Origin: Saccharothrix deserti
Lineage (GTDB): Bacteria > Actinomycetota > Actinomycetes > Mycobacteriales > Pseudonocardiaceae
DNA: 64,000 nucleotides
Assembly (NCBI RefSeq): GCF_009769385.1
Contig: NZ_VKAB01000018.1
Coordinates: forward strand, 124,001 to 188,000
Direction: 5' to 3'
Position 1 is the stretch's first letter. Each line of letters begins with the position of its first letter. Shown piece by piece: positions 23,951 through 32,781 of the stretch. Below the pieces are notes generated by a model. The model did no database searches, was not told the origin of the DNA, and was given only the letters and a program-made list of their open reading frames with translations. A program made the position numbers and the translations under genes.

Positions 23951-24975
23951 TGGGGCGACGGCGGTCCGACGCGGTGACCCTCAGCGACGTGGCGCGACTG
24001 GCCGGCGTCTCGATCTCCACCGCGTCCAAGGCCATCAACGCCCGGGACGAGGTGGCCCCCGCGACGCGCGACCGCGTGCTGCGCGCCGCCGCCGAGCTGT
24101 CGTTCCAGCCCAACGCGCTGGCGCGGGGCCTGATCTCCGGCCGCACCCGCACGATCGGCCTGCTGACCGACGAACTCGGCGGCCGCTTCGCCATCCCGAT
24201 CCTGCTCGGTGTGGAGAACGCGCTGGCGAACGAGCAGATGTCGGTGCTCCTGTGCGACGCGCGCGGCGACGCCATCCGCCGCAGGCACTACATCAGCACG
24301 CTGCTGGCCAGGCAGGTCGACGGTTTCATCATCCTGGGCGACGACAACGACATCCGCCCGTCGCTCACCCGCGACATCCCGGTGCCGGTCGTGTACGTCT
24401 ACGGCGAGTCCACCGACCCGGAGGACCTGTCGGTGATCGCGGACGACGAGGGCGGCGCCCGCCTGGCCGTGGAACACCTGGTCTCGTTGCACCGCAGGCA
24501 CATCGGCCACATCACCGGCCCGCAGACCTACCGCGCCGCCCGCGACCGGGTCACCGCGCTGCACCGCGTGCTGGCCGAGCACGGCCTGAGCCTCGCCGGC
24601 GGCGCACCGCTGTACGGCGAGTGGTCGCAGCGCTGGGGCAGGCACGCGGCCCGGATGCTGCTGGCCACCAACCCCGAGGTGGACGCGGTGTTCTGCGGCA
24701 ACGACCAGATCGCGACCGGTGTCGCCGACACCCTCACCGACCTGGGCAAGCGGATCCCCGAGGACGTGGCGATCGTCGGCTACGACAACTGGGAGGAGTT
24801 CGCCGCCGACTGCCGCCCACCCTTGACCACGGTGGACCTGGAACTGGAACGGTTGGGCACCACGGCGGCGAGGTACCTGTTCGACGCTCTCGACGGCCAA
24901 CGCCCGAGCGGCGTGATCCGCCAACCGTGCCGCCTCGTGGTCCGCGAATCGACCTCCGCCCGCGGCCCCGCCTGA
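23950..24975 (+). CDS. LacI-family transcriptional regulator of the arabinoside locus
   Basis: 341 residues from ATG 23950. The N-terminal helix-turn-helix and hinge are standard: 'VTLSDVARLAGVSISTASKA', then 'SFQPNALARGLISGRTRTIG'. The periplasmic-binding-like effector domain follows with 'AVFCGNDQIATGVADTL' and 'PEDVAIVGYDNWEEFA', ending in the usual 'PCRLVVRES'. It is divergent from the GH127 gene. Its operators are likely the two CGAAA-type dyads between them. An arabinoside or L-arabinose is the expected inducer, inferred from the gene context. Confidence 0.9.
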   Translation: MGRRRSDAVTLSDVARLAGVSISTASKAINARDEVAPATRDRVLRAAAELSFQPNALARGLISGRTRTIGLLTDELGGRFAIPILLGVENALANEQMSVLLCDARGDAIRRRHYISTLLARQVDGFIILGDDNDIRPSLTRDIPVPVVYVYGESTDPEDLSVIADDEGGARLAVEHLVSLHRRHIGHITGPQTYRAARDRVTALHRVLAEHGLSLAGGAPLYGEWSQRWGRHAARMLLATNPEVDAVFCGNDQIATGVADTLTDLGKRIPEDVAIVGYDNWEEFAADCRPPLTTVDLELERLGTTAARYLFDALDGQRPSGVIRQPCRLVVRESTSARGPA

Positions 24976-25181
24976 GGTCAGCCGGACCGATCACCGCAGT
25001 GCCGGAACAGCCCTCAAGGCGTGCACAAACCGTGGACCACCTCAGAGACTTGCGGTGCCCCTGGACGGACTGCGCCCCCAGCACTTCCTGGGTCCCGAGT
25101 GGACGGACGGGGAGATCGCGCCGGAGGGCGTCGGCGGGGGTTCCCGGCGGTTCGACCGGGTACGGCACCAGTCGTCAGAAG
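24976..25181. other. Intergenic region with one doubtful short frame
   Basis: A GTG at 25055 opens a 44-codon plus-strand frame to a TAG at 25187 (contains 'LDGLRPQHFLGPEWTDG'), which reads like a piece of protein but has no clear ribosome site and matches no family I know. It could be a gene remnant. No terminator for the LacI gene is obvious. Confidence 0.3.
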
Positions 25182-25198
25182 TACTATAGCCGCTAGTA
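25182..25198. promoter_or_regulatory. Candidate BlaI/MecI-type operator
   Basis: TACTA (25182-25186) and TAGTA (25194-25198) form an inverted repeat with a 7-nt spacer. This resembles the TACTA/TAGTA-type arms of BlaI family operators. It lies 60 nt before the BlaI-like gene. The region is unusually AT-rich for this genome. Confidence 0.5.
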
Positions 25199-25258
25199 GT
25201 CCGGGACCGCGCCACCCCGACCGGATGCCGATACCATGGCTTCGCCGAAGGGGGCGTG

Positions 25259-25621
25259 ATGCACGGACTGGGCGAGTTGGAAGCAGCGGTGATGGACGTG
25301 CTGTGGCGCACGTCGGAGCCGGTGAAGGTCCGCGAGGTCATGGACCGGCTGGACACGGGCAAGCAGCTCGCCTACACCACGGTCATGACGGTCCTCGACA
25401 ACCTGCACCGCAAGGGATGGGTGGTCCGCGAGCTGCACGGCAAGGCGTACCAATACGAGCCCGCGATGAGCCGGGCCGAGGCCGCGTCGGCGGCGTTGCG
25501 CGAGGTGCTCGACTCCTCGGGTGACCCCGAAGCGGTGTTGCTCCACTTCGCACGGTCGGCGTCGGACCGGGAAACCGAGTTGCTGCGCAAGGCGCTGCCC
25601 AGAAAGCCCCGCCGGAAGTGA
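25259..25621 (+). CDS. BlaI/MecI-family repressor
   Basis: 120 residues from ATG 25259 after GAAGGGGG; the GTG just before is too close to the ribosome site. Family features are all present: 'LGELEAAVMDVLW', 'VKVREVMDRL', 'LAYTTVMTVLDNLHRKGWVV' (recognition helix) and the 'GKAYQYEPAMSRAEA' dimerisation region. Such repressors are cleaved or inactivated when a membrane M56 protease senses cell-wall stress or beta-lactams. The partner protease gene overlaps the end of this gene by GTGA. Confidence 0.92.
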   Translation: MHGLGELEAAVMDVLWRTSEPVKVREVMDRLDTGKQLAYTTVMTVLDNLHRKGWVVRELHGKAYQYEPAMSRAEAASAALREVLDSSGDPEAVLLHFARSASDRETELLRKALPRKPRRK

Positions 25622-26556
25622 CCGTCGCGGTCGCCCTGTTACTCGGGGCCGGACTCGTCGCCTGGCTCGCACCCGTCCACCTGAAACGCCTGACCGCGTC
25701 CGGTTCGCACCCGAGGGTGGTGCTGGTGGCGTGGCTGTCCTCGATCGCCAGCGTGGTCACGACCTCCGGCCTCGCCGTCACCGCGCTGTTGACGCCCGAT
25801 CACGGCGCGCACGCGTTCGCCAACTTCCCGCAGTGCTTCGACACCCTGCTCCACGGTTCGCCGCCGCAGGTCGAGGCGCTGAGCGGGGTGGTCGGCGTGC
25901 TGTTGCTGGCGGGGCTGCTCGTGCGGCTGGCGGTCATGGGCACGCGCACCGTGCGTCGGCGGGCGCGGGCACGGGCCGAGCACCTGGCGGTGCTGCGGTT
26001 GGCGGCGCGGCAGGAGCCGGGCAGTCCGGCCACCCTGTGGCTGGACCACGAGGAACCGCTGGCGTTCAGCCTGCCGGGGTGTCCCGGTGTGGTCGTCGCG
26101 ACCGAGGGCCTGACCCGGAAGTTGGCCGGTGACCAGGTGGACGCGGTGCTCGTGCACGAACGGGCGCACCTGCGCGGACGCCACCACCTGCTCGTCACGG
26201 CGGCCGACACGCTGTCCGCGATGCTGCCGTTCCTGCCGCTGTTCCGGCAGACGCCGACGGCGGTGCGGGAGTTGGTGGAGTTGGCGGCGGACGCGGTGGC
26301 CGTGCGGGTGTGCGGTGCGGCGTCGGTCCGTGCGGCGCTGACGGCGGTGACCAGTGGCGGTGCGCCCGGGTCGGCGTTGGCGATGAGCCGTGACGCGGTG
26401 GAGGCCCGACTCGCCCACCTCCGGCACGCCGATCAGCACGCGGGCCGGGCGCGCACGGCGGTGTCCTGTGGTGTCGCCGGTCTGACGACGATGGTCCTGC
26501 CGCCGTTCGTGGCGGTCAGCGGACTGCTGGCCTTGGTCACCGTCTCCTGCGCTTAG
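25618..26556 (+). CDS. M56-family membrane metalloprotease (BlaR1-like, no sensor domain)
   Basis: 312 residues from GTG 25618, overlapping blaI by 4 nt. Membrane segments at both ends frame a cytoplasmic zinc-protease domain with HERAH in 'AVLVHERAHLRGRHHLL'. The expected downstream Glu ligand lies near 'LVELAADAVAV'. Unlike BlaR1 there is no C-terminal penicillin-binding sensor domain, so the signal sensed is unknown. It should cleave the BlaI-like repressor and free the operator upstream. A hairpin terminator follows, so the regulon target is probably this operon plus genes elsewhere. Confidence 0.88.
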   Translation: MTVAVALLLGAGLVAWLAPVHLKRLTASGSHPRVVLVAWLSSIASVVTTSGLAVTALLTPDHGAHAFANFPQCFDTLLHGSPPQVEALSGVVGVLLLAGLLVRLAVMGTRTVRRRARARAEHLAVLRLAARQEPGSPATLWLDHEEPLAFSLPGCPGVVVATEGLTRKLAGDQVDAVLVHERAHLRGRHHLLVTAADTLSAMLPFLPLFRQTPTAVRELVELAADAVAVRVCGAASVRAALTAVTSGGAPGSALAMSRDAVEARLAHLRHADQHAGRARTAVSCGVAGLTTMVLPPFVAVSGLLALVTVSCA

Positions 26557-26589
26557 CAAGGTCCCGATTCCCCAGGTCCTCGCACAGCG

Positions 26590-26623
26590 CTGTGGCCCGG
26601 AACCGATCGGCTCCAGGCCACAG
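26590..26623. terminator. Hairpin terminator between convergent operons
   Basis: CTGTGGCC/GGCCACAG with an inner GGAACC/GGCTCC stem (one mismatch) lies between the M56 gene and the convergent copper ATPase gene. Confidence 0.75.
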
Positions 26624-26643
26624 TCGTCAATCCGGTACCCCGG

Positions 26644-28935
26644 TCAGGCAACCCCGGCCGGCACCTTCTCCCGGGTCGACTCAGCCGAACGGGCCGGCTG
26701 CGCCTCCGACGTCGCCGTGCTGCGGAAGCCGCGCAGGCGCAGGCTGTTCGACACCACGAAGACCGAGGAGAACGCCATGGCGGCGCCCGCGATCATCGGG
26801 TTGAGCAGGCCGGCGGCGGCCAGGGGCAGGGCGGCGACGTTGTAGGCGAACGCCCAGAACAGGTTGCCCTTGATCGTGGCCAGGGTGCGCCGGGACAGCC
26901 TGATCGCGTCCACCGCGGCCCGCAGGTCGCCGCGCACCAGCGTCAGGTCGCTCGCCTCGATGGCGGCGTCGGTGCCGGTGCCCATGGCCAGGCCCAGGTC
27001 GGCCTTGGCGAGCGCCGCGGCGTCGTTGACGCCGTCGCCGACCATCGCCACGACCCTGCCCTCGCCCTGCAACCGCGCCACCACGTCGACCTTGTCCTTC
27101 GGCAGGACCTCCGCGATCACCTCGTCGATGCCGACCTCGGCCGCAACCGCCCGCGCCGATGCCTCGTTGTCGCCGGTCAGCAGCACCGGGGTCAAGCCGA
27201 GGTCGCGGAGCTGCCGGATGGCCTCGGCCGAGGTCGGCTTGACCGTGTCCGCCACGACCAGCACCGCTCGGGCCTCGCCGTCCCAGGCGACCAGGACCGG
27301 GGTGCGTCCCTTCTCCTCGGCCGCCTGCTTGGCCTTCGTCAGGGACTCGTCCGGGTGCACGCTCCACTCGGCCAGCAGCCGTTCGCGCCCGACGAGCACG
27401 GCGCGGCCGTCGACCACGCCCTGCACACCCAGGCCCTCCAGGTTCTGGAACCCCTCGACCTCGGGCAGCTCACCGACCCGCTCCGCCGCGCCGACCGCGA
27501 TGGCCTTGGCGATCGGGTGTTCGGAGGCGTGCTCCAACGCCCCCGCGAGCCGCAACACCTCGTCCTCCTCGACGCCCTCCGCCGTGTGGACGGCGACCAG
27601 GCTCATCCGACCCGAGGTGACGGTGCCGGTCTTGTCCAGCACCACCGTGTCCACCCGACGCGTCGACTCCAACACCTCCGGGCCCTTGATCAGGATGCCC
27701 AGCTGCGCGCCCCGACCGGTGCCGACCAGCAACGCGGTCGGCGTGGCCAACCCCAGGGCGCACGGGCAGGCGATGATCAGGACCGCGACCGCCGCGGTGA
27801 ACGCCGCCGACACGCCGCCACCCGCACCCAGCCAGAACGCCAGCGTCCCGACCGACAGGGCGATCACGACCGGCACGAACACCGCCGAGATCCGGTCCGC
27901 CAACCGCTGCGCCTCGGCCTTGCCGTTCTGCGCGTCCTCGACCAGCTTCGCCATCTGCGCCAGCTGGGTGTCGCTGCCGACCCGCGTCGCCCGGACCACG
28001 AGCCTGCCACCGGCGTTGACCGTGGCACCGACCACCGCGTCACCGGGACCGACCTCGACCGGCACCGACTCGCCGGTCAGCATGCTCGCGTCGACCGCCG
28101 AGCCGCCCTCGTCCACCACACCGTCGGTGGCGATCTTCTCCCCCGGCCGCACCACGAACCGGTCGCCCACCGCCAGTTCGCCGATCGGGATCCGGACCTC
28201 CCGGCCGTCCCGCAGCACCCCGACGTCCTTCGCGCCCAGCTCCAGCAACGCCCGCAGCGCCGCACCCGCGCGCCGCTTGGACCGGGCCTCGAAGTAGCGG
28301 CCCGCGAGGATGAACGTGGTCACCCCGGCCGCGACCTCCAGGTAGATCGCCCCGGCGCCGTCCGTGCGCGAGATGGTCAGCTCGAACGGGTGCGTCATGC
28401 CCGCGACGCCCGCCGTGCCGAACAGCAGCGCGTACAACGACCACCCGAACGCCGCGATCGTCCCCATCGAGATCAACGTGTCCATCGTGGCCGCACCGTG
28501 CCGCAGGTTCGTCCACGCCGCCCGGTGGAACGGCCACGCACCCCACACCAGCACCGGAGCGGCCAGGGTCAACGAGATCCACTGCCAGTAGGTGAACTGG
28601 AGCGCCGGGATCATCGCCAACAGCACCACCGGCACCGACAGCACCGCCGACACGATCAACCGCTGCCGCAACGACGCCGTCGGATCGACCTCCGCCGGCG
28701 CTTCGACCTGCTCGGACTTCGGCACCGGGAGCGCGGCCTGGTAGCCGGCGGCCTCCACCTGCTCCACCAGCGCCTGCGGGTCGACATCCTCGGGGAACGT
28801 GACCCGGGCCTTCTCGGTGGCGTAGTTGACCGTCGCGGTCACACCGTCCATCTTGTTCAGCTTGCGCTCGATCCGGGCCGCGCACGAAGCGCACGTCATA
28901 CCGGTGATCGCCAGCTCGATCTGCGTGTCAGCCAT
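26644..28935 (-). CDS. copA: Copper-exporting P1B-type ATPase
   Basis: 763 residues from ATG 28935, overlapping the upstream gene by 8 nt. One N-terminal heavy-metal domain (GMTCASC, Cys15/Cys18) precedes eight membrane segments. Motifs in order are TGES (actuator), CPC in 'IIACPCALG' (ion site), DKTGT (phosphorylated Asp), SEHP (P1B His-Pro) and [10 protein letters not shown]. The last membrane helices carry '[10 protein letters not shown]' and '[10 protein letters not shown]', the Tyr-Asn and Met-x-x-Ser-Ser of Cu(I) exporters. It pumps Cu(I) out of the cytoplasm using ATP. It is the last gene of the CsoR-controlled operon. Confidence 0.95.
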   Translation of the reverse strand: MADTQIELAITGMTCASCAARIERKLNKMDGVTATVNYATEKARVTFPEDVDPQALVEQVEAAGYQAALPVPKSEQVEAPAEVDPTASLRQRLIVSAVLSVPVVLLAMIPALQFTYWQWISLTLAAPVLVWGAWPFHRAAWTNLRHGAATMDTLISMGTIAAFGWSLYALLFGTAGVAGMTHPFELTISRTDGAGAIYLEVAAGVTTFILAGRYFEARSKRRAGAALRALLELGAKDVGVLRDGREVRIPIGELAVGDRFVVRPGEKIATDGVVDEGGSAVDASMLTGESVPVEVGPGDAVVGATVNAGGRLVVRATRVGSDTQLAQMAKLVEDAQNGKAEAQRLADRISAVFVPVVIALSVGTLAFWLGAGGGVSAAFTAAVAVLIIACPCALGLATPTALLVGTGRGAQLGILIKGPEVLESTRRVDTVVLDKTGTVTSGRMSLVAVHTAEGVEEDEVLRLAGALEHASEHPIAKAIAVGAAERVGELPEVEGFQNLEGLGVQGVVDGRAVLVGRERLLAEWSVHPDESLTKAKQAAEEKGRTPVLVAWDGEARAVLVVADTVKPTSAEAIRQLRDLGLTPVLLTGDNEASARAVAAEVGIDEVIAEVLPKDKVDVVARLQGEGRVVAMVGDGVNDAAALAKADLGLAMGTGTDAAIEASDLTLVRGDLRAAVDAIRLSRRTLATIKGNLFWAFAYNVAALPLAAAGLLNPMIAGAAMAFSSVFVVSNSLRLRGFRSTATSEAQPARSAESTREKVPAGVA

Positions 28936-29893
28936 GACCGTGCCCCTCCTCACCCTCGGCCGGCGCGGCCGGCGACGTCACGACCGGCGTCCCTGCGGTA
29001 TCCACCGTGAACTCCGCCGTGCGCACCACCCCGTCGTGCTGGAAGTCCAGGAACAACCGGTAGCCGCCCGCCGACGGAACCTCCGCCACGAACGCGATCT
29101 CCGGGCCGGCGGGAGTCTTGCCGTCACCCGGCACACCCTCCGGGTGCACGTGCAGGTAGGCCAGGTCGCTCTCACGCAACGCCACCAGGTGACCGTACGC
29201 CGCCAGGTAGGGCTGGAGGTCGGTGACCGGCGCGCCGTTCCTGCTCACGGTCAACCGGACCGACGAGGCCTTGCCCGCGACCAGGTCACCGTCCAGGCGC
29301 ACCTGGTAACCATCGACCTCCGCCACCCGCGACGGCGCGTAGGTGCGCGGCTCGAACGTGCCGGCCGCGGCGACGTCGACACCCAACGTCGTGCCCTCGC
29401 CACCGGTCGGTTTGAAGTCCGCGAACACCCGATAGGAGCCGGCCTCCGCGACATCCAACGGCACGCTCCACGTGCCGTCCGACGCCATCTCCGGATGCAC
29501 GTGCCGGTACCCGGAAGTGTCACGCCGCACCACGATCAGGTGCATCCGCTTGTCGTGCTCGACGTCGAACGCCGTCACCGCCGCCCCGTCGGGGCCGAGG
29601 ATGCGGAACGAGAAGGAGTTGGTGGTCCCCGCCGTCAGCGTCGTATCGGTGGGCGCGAGGGTGAAACCGCCCCTGGACGACGCCAACCCCGCGGGCTGGT
29701 CGATAGCGGCCTCCGCGACGGTGCCGCTGTGGTCGTCCCCCTGCTCGGTGCCCTCAGCACCGGACGTCCCGCCGTGACCACCGGAGGCGGCCTCGACGGA
29801 CAGGGGACCGACAGCGCCACCGGCCACCCAGGCGCCACCGGCGACCAGGGCGAGCACCGCACCGTAGGCGGAGAGCTTCGCTGCTGTGTTCAT
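28928..29893 (-). CDS. Secreted His-rich copper-operon protein
   Basis: 321 residues from ATG 29893. One N-terminal membrane anchor or signal is followed by a Gly/His-rich stretch ('[10 protein letters not shown]', 'GDDHSG') and two Ig-like beta domains, and the tail is EEGHGHG. Repeated 'HVHPE' motifs (RHVHPEM, LHVHPEG) in the two domains look like metal ligands. Relatives occur next to copA in many actinomycetes. A role as an external copper binder or chaperone is an inference from the His clusters and the neighbours. Its stop overlaps copA. Confidence 0.75.
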   Translation of the reverse strand: MNTAAKLSAYGAVLALVAGGAWVAGGAVGPLSVEAASGGHGGTSGAEGTEQGDDHSGTVAEAAIDQPAGLASSRGGFTLAPTDTTLTAGTTNSFSFRILGPDGAAVTAFDVEHDKRMHLIVVRRDTSGYRHVHPEMASDGTWSVPLDVAEAGSYRVFADFKPTGGEGTTLGVDVAAAGTFEPRTYAPSRVAEVDGYQVRLDGDLVAGKASSVRLTVSRNGAPVTDLQPYLAAYGHLVALRESDLAYLHVHPEGVPGDGKTPAGPEIAFVAEVPSAGGYRLFLDFQHDGVVRTAEFTVDTAGTPVVTSPAAPAEGEEGHGHG

Positions 29894-30003
29894 TGATCAA
29901 GTCCTCAAGACTGGCGGAGCCCGCCGCACGGGCGGGCTCCGGATCGGCCGCAATGCCGTTCGTGCCTGTCCCGGCCTCCGACCGGTTACCCCGGTCGTGC
30001 CGT

Positions 30004-30210
30004 TCAGCCGGCGAGCGCGTAGCCCGCTTCCTCGACCGCGGCGCGGACGTCCGCCTCCGCCACCGGCGCGGCACTGGTCACCTTGACCGCACCGGTCGGC
30101 AGGTCGACATCCACACCGGTCACGCCGTCGATCTTGGTGACCTCCTCGGTCACGGACGCCACGCAGTGGCCGCAGGTCATGCCGGTGACGGTGTAGGTGG
30201 ACTCGGACAT
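30004..30210 (-). CDS. copZ: Copper chaperone (heavy-metal-associated domain)
   Basis: 68 residues from ATG 30210 behind GGAG. A single HMA domain with GMTCGHC near residue 14 and the usual babbabb layout (VTEEVTKIDGVTGVDVDLPT). It carries Cu(I) to CopA and possibly to CsoR. It lies 26 nt after csoR and 110 nt before the secreted protein gene, where no terminator is seen. Confidence 0.92.
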   Translation of the reverse strand: MSESTYTVTGMTCGHCVASVTEEVTKIDGVTGVDVDLPTGAVKVTSAAPVAEADVRAAVEEAGYALAG

Positions 30211-30236
30211 CGGGTACTCCTCGTTGTCGTGTCGGT

Positions 30237-30518
30237 TCAGGACCGCACCAGGCGCGCGATAGCCTCGCTCGCCTCGCGGACCTTCTCGTCGGCGCCTTCG
30301 CCGCCCTGTGCCAGCGCGTCGGAGACGCAGTGCTTCAAGTGCTCGTCGAGCAGGCCGAGGGAGACCGCCTGCAGGGCCTTCGTCGCCGCCGCGATCTGGG
30401 TCAGGACGTCGATGCAGTACTCGTCGTCCTCCACCATCCGCTGCACCCCGCGGACCTGCCCCTCGACCCGGCGCAAGCGCTTGAGGAAGGCTTCCTTGTC
30501 CGACGTGTAACCCCGCAT
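30237..30518 (-). CDS. csoR: Copper-sensing repressor CsoR
   Basis: 93 residues, choosing ATG 30518 with AAGGGAG ahead. The Cu(I) ligand set of the family is complete: Cys35 (DDEYCIDVL), His60 and Cys64 (DEHLKHCVSD). The N-terminus 'LKRLRRVEGQVRGVQRM' is the conserved first helix. Apo-CsoR binds the TACCCCC-A-GGGGGTA site upstream, and Cu(I) releases it. It is the first gene of the copper operon csoR-copZ-secreted protein-copA. Confidence 0.95.
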   Translation of the reverse strand: MRGYTSDKEAFLKRLRRVEGQVRGVQRMVEDDEYCIDVLTQIAAATKALQAVSLGLLDEHLKHCVSDALAQGGEGADEKVREASEAIARLVRS

Positions 30519-30588
30519 GGCCCCACTCCCTTCGGCCACCCCCGCCGGTCCGATTGCGTTCCGACGGGATGCCCTTCAGGGACATTTA

Positions 30589-30603
30589 TACCCCCAGGGG
30601 GTA
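30589..30603. promoter_or_regulatory. CsoR operator
   Basis: TACCCCCAGGGGGTA, a perfect dyad around a central A, lies 70 nt upstream of csoR. It matches the known GC-rich CsoR operator (TACCCCC/GGGGGTA arms). The flanking TATA on the left may be part of a -10 region. Confidence 0.88.
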
Positions 30604-30818
30604 CCTGGGTCAAACCGACCCCGGCGGGAGTGACGGCGGTCACCCGCGAGCGGCTGCAACCTTACCCCCGTAGCGTATGGCGGCCGATCGCCGTGTCCGA
30701 AGAGGACGCCGAGCACGCACGACGTCCCCACCGGCGGTGTACCCGCGACGGCCACGAGGACCACACTGGGGCACGGCGAGCCGTGACAACGGGGTCACCC
30801 GCCGTGGGAGTGGAACCG

Positions 30819-31011
30819 ATGAAGCCGAGCGACGAGCAGGCGAGCGCACTGCGCGAACTGGTGAACACCGGCGTCATCTCCGCCGAACAGGAGCAGGCGG
30901 TGCGTGCCGCGCTGGACGGCGCGGGCGGGCGATCGCCGGTCCCGGGAGCCGAACGCCTGCTGGAAGTCGTCGGTTTCGTCGGCGGCGGTCTGCTGCTCGG
31001 CGGAGCAGCGG
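30819..31011 (+). pseudogene. Truncated DUF2157-type membrane protein, N-terminal fragment
   Basis: From ATG 30819 (or GTG 30810) about 64 codons match the start of DUF2157 proteins: 'DEQASALRELVNTGVISAEQ' and then the first membrane helix 'VVGFVGGGLLLGGAAA'. Near 31011 the protein-like sequence stops; the same frame then runs through the next gene as Arg/Gly-rich nonsense. The remaining membrane helices are lost. The break lies 20 nt before the alpha/beta-hydrolase start, so a deletion joined the two. Confidence 0.65.
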
Positions 31012-31029
31012 CCATTGGACACTGGTCCG

Positions 31030-31836
31030 GTGCGCAAACGGGTGTTGTCAGTGCTCGCGGTGGTCGTCACCATCGTGGCCGTGGTGTTCGGAGGCGCCTT
31101 CGCGTTCCAGCGCAAGCTCATCTACCTGCCGTCCGGCGGGCCGTTGCCGGGCGCGGCCGAGATCATGCCCGGCGGACGGGACGTCACCCTCGTCACCGCG
31201 GACGACCTGCGCCTGGCGGCCTGGTACTTCCCGGTCGACCCGCCCGGCGCCACCGTGCTGGTCGCGCCGGGCAACGCCGGCAACCGCCACCTGCGCGTCC
31301 CGCTCGCCCGCGCCCTCACCGGGCGCGGCCTGTCGGTGCTGCTCCTCGACTACCGCGGGTACGGCGGCAACCCCGGCGACCCGACCGAGGACGGGTTGGC
31401 GCTGGACGTCCGCGCGGCCCGCGAGTTCCTGGTGCGCGATGCCGGCGTGCCGCCCGAGCGGTTGCTGTACTTCGGCGAGAGCCTGGGCGCGGCGGTGGTC
31501 GCCGAACTCGCCACCGAGCACCCGCCGGCCGGGCTGGTCCTGCGCTCGCCGTTCACCGACCTCGCCTCGGTCGGCGCGCGGCACTACCCGTTCCTGCCGG
31601 TCCGGTTGCTGCTGCTGGACACGTTCCCGACCGCGGAGCACGTGTCACGGGTCGACGCGCCGGTCACCGTCGTCTACGGCACGTCCGACTCGATCGTGCC
31701 GCCCGAGCAGAGCCGTGCGGTGGCGACAGCGGCAGGCGCCAGGACGGTCGAGGTGACGGGCGCCGACCACAACGACCGGGTGCTGCTGGACGGGCCCGAG
31801 CTGATCGAGGCGGTCACCGACCTGGCGAGGCCCTGA
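31030..31836 (+). CDS. Membrane-anchored alpha/beta hydrolase
   Basis: 268 residues from GTG 31030. An N-terminal membrane helix (VLSVLAVVVTIVAVVFGGAF) is followed by a hydrolase core of the YfhR/ABHD13 type. The nucleophile elbow is GESLGAA in 'LLYFGESLGAAVV', the acid probably Asp in 'VVYGTSDSIVPP', and the His lies in 'GADHND'. The conserved 'LLLDYRGYGGN' supports the family. It is an esterase or peptidase-like enzyme facing outside or inside the membrane; the substrate is unknown. It sits directly behind a truncated gene, so its original promoter may be lost. Confidence 0.82.
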   Translation: MRKRVLSVLAVVVTIVAVVFGGAFAFQRKLIYLPSGGPLPGAAEIMPGGRDVTLVTADDLRLAAWYFPVDPPGATVLVAPGNAGNRHLRVPLARALTGRGLSVLLLDYRGYGGNPGDPTEDGLALDVRAAREFLVRDAGVPPERLLYFGESLGAAVVAELATEHPPAGLVLRSPFTDLASVGARHYPFLPVRLLLLDTFPTAEHVSRVDAPVTVVYGTSDSIVPPEQSRAVATAAGARTVEVTGADHNDRVLLDGPELIEAVTDLARP

Positions 31837-31857
31837 CCGGCCACCAGGGCTCCGTCC

Positions 31858-32094
31858 CTACCAGGGCTCGTCCGCCGACTCGTCCGACAGGTCGTCCGGC
31901 AGGTCGTCCGGCAGCGGCACGACGCGCTGCTGGTCGGCGACGTCCGCCGGGTCGGCCTCGATCACCTCCGGCGGTTCCGGAGCGTCTTCCGCCTTCCCTA
32001 CCGCGGCCTCTTCGTCAACGATCCCGGCCTCGGTTTCGGGCTCGACAGGGCGCAGTTGGTCGGCCACGTCGTTCCACGGCTTTTCCAGGCTCAT
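31858..32094 (-). CDS. Small acidic protein of unknown function
   Basis: 78 residues from ATG 32094 (GTG 32097 is equally spaced from the GGAGG ribosome site). The protein is rich in Asp, Glu and Pro, with the segment 'EADPADVADQQRVVPLPDD', which I recall in short actinobacterial proteins of unknown role. No membrane segment is present and it is probably disordered. It is convergent with the alpha/beta hydrolase gene, 21 nt apart. Confidence 0.65.
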   Translation of the reverse strand: MSLEKPWNDVADQLRPVEPETEAGIVDEEAAVGKAEDAPEPPEVIEADPADVADQQRVVPLPDDLPDDLSDESADEPW

Positions 32095-32131
32095 CACGGT
32101 GATCCTCCACAGCGGCTGCGGACAGGGCGGT

Positions 32132-32160
32132 GCCCGCTGCGACCCAGGGTCGCAGCGGGC
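32132..32160. terminator. 14-bp hairpin
   Basis: GCCCGCTGCGACCC pairs with GGGTCGCAGCGGGC around a single A, so the real loop is 3-5 nt. It may end the minus-strand transcript of the small gene at 32352-32642. The stretch 32161-32351 shows no gene. Confidence 0.6.
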
Positions 32161-32351
32161 GGACGGATATGACGTTCAGGAACGGATTCACACTCCATCG
32201 GGGGACTCAAACCCGTGGTGCTCGCCTGATGCGTCACGAGACGCCGGCCGGGGCATTCCGATCACGACACGGCACCCGGCGATCCGGTGGGGCGAGCCAC
32301 CTCGCCGAACGAGCCGGTCCCCCGCTTCCGCTCACCTCCTCGCGTCAACCA

Positions 32352-32642
32352 TCAGCCACCGTCGATCCGACGCGGCGGAGGTGACCGCTCGCGGGGATCG
32401 ACCCGGTGCGCCGCGCGAGTCCCGGGACTGGTTCGTGGTCCGGCCGACCTGTCGGGGCCGCGGAACCCTCCGGACGGTCCCCGCTGGGTGAACCACGGCC
32501 GGTACTCGGAGGCGGTGCCGAAATTGGCGGCGATGATCGCGTCGAACTCGGCGGTGAGCCAGCCCTGGTCCGCCAGGACCAGGTCGGCGAAACCGACCTG
32601 CCCGGTCTCCGGGACGCAACTCCTGCCGTTCACGTCGATCAC
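32352..32642 (-). CDS. Small hypothetical protein
   Basis: 96 residues from GTG 32642. The N-terminal half is protein-like and codon-biased as expected here ('GFADLVLADQGWLTAEFDAI' then 'IAANFG'). The C-terminal half is Arg/Pro-rich and may be disordered. A consensus -35/-10 pair lies 35-60 nt upstream. It is divergent from a MerR-type regulator, which may control it. Short actinobacterial proteins with a similar 'AEFDAII' segment exist, but I know no function for them. Confidence 0.45.
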   Translation of the reverse strand: MIDVNGRSCVPETGQVGFADLVLADQGWLTAEFDAIIAANFGTASEYRPWFTQRGPSGGFRGPDRSAGPRTSPGTRAAHRVDPRERSPPPRRIDGG

Positions 32643-32683
32643 TCCCAGGCCACGATCACCGGGTCACTGACCGATACACATTT

Positions 32684-32712
32684 GTTGTAGCGCTTGCTGT
32701 AGATTGTGTCAA
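32684..32712 (-). promoter_or_regulatory. Consensus promoter between small gene and MerR gene
   Basis: On the minus strand TTGACA (32712-32707) and TACAAC (32689-32684) are separated by exactly 17 nt, close to the main sigma consensus. The spacer region holds two direct copies of TTGYTGTAG, 12 bp apart (plus strand 32682 and 32694), which may be the binding site of the divergent MerR protein. Confidence 0.65.
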
Positions 32713-32781
32713 GTACTCGCTCGGGTTTACCGTGCGCCGAGTAGGTCAGGGGATGGCCTGCGGTGGGAGGAGCTGTCCGTC

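Noticed and set aside
10492-24975. Locus considered as a secondary-metabolite cluster because of size and LacI control
   Set aside because: No PKS, NRPS, terpene or RiPP genes; all members fit carbohydrate breakdown and uptake.
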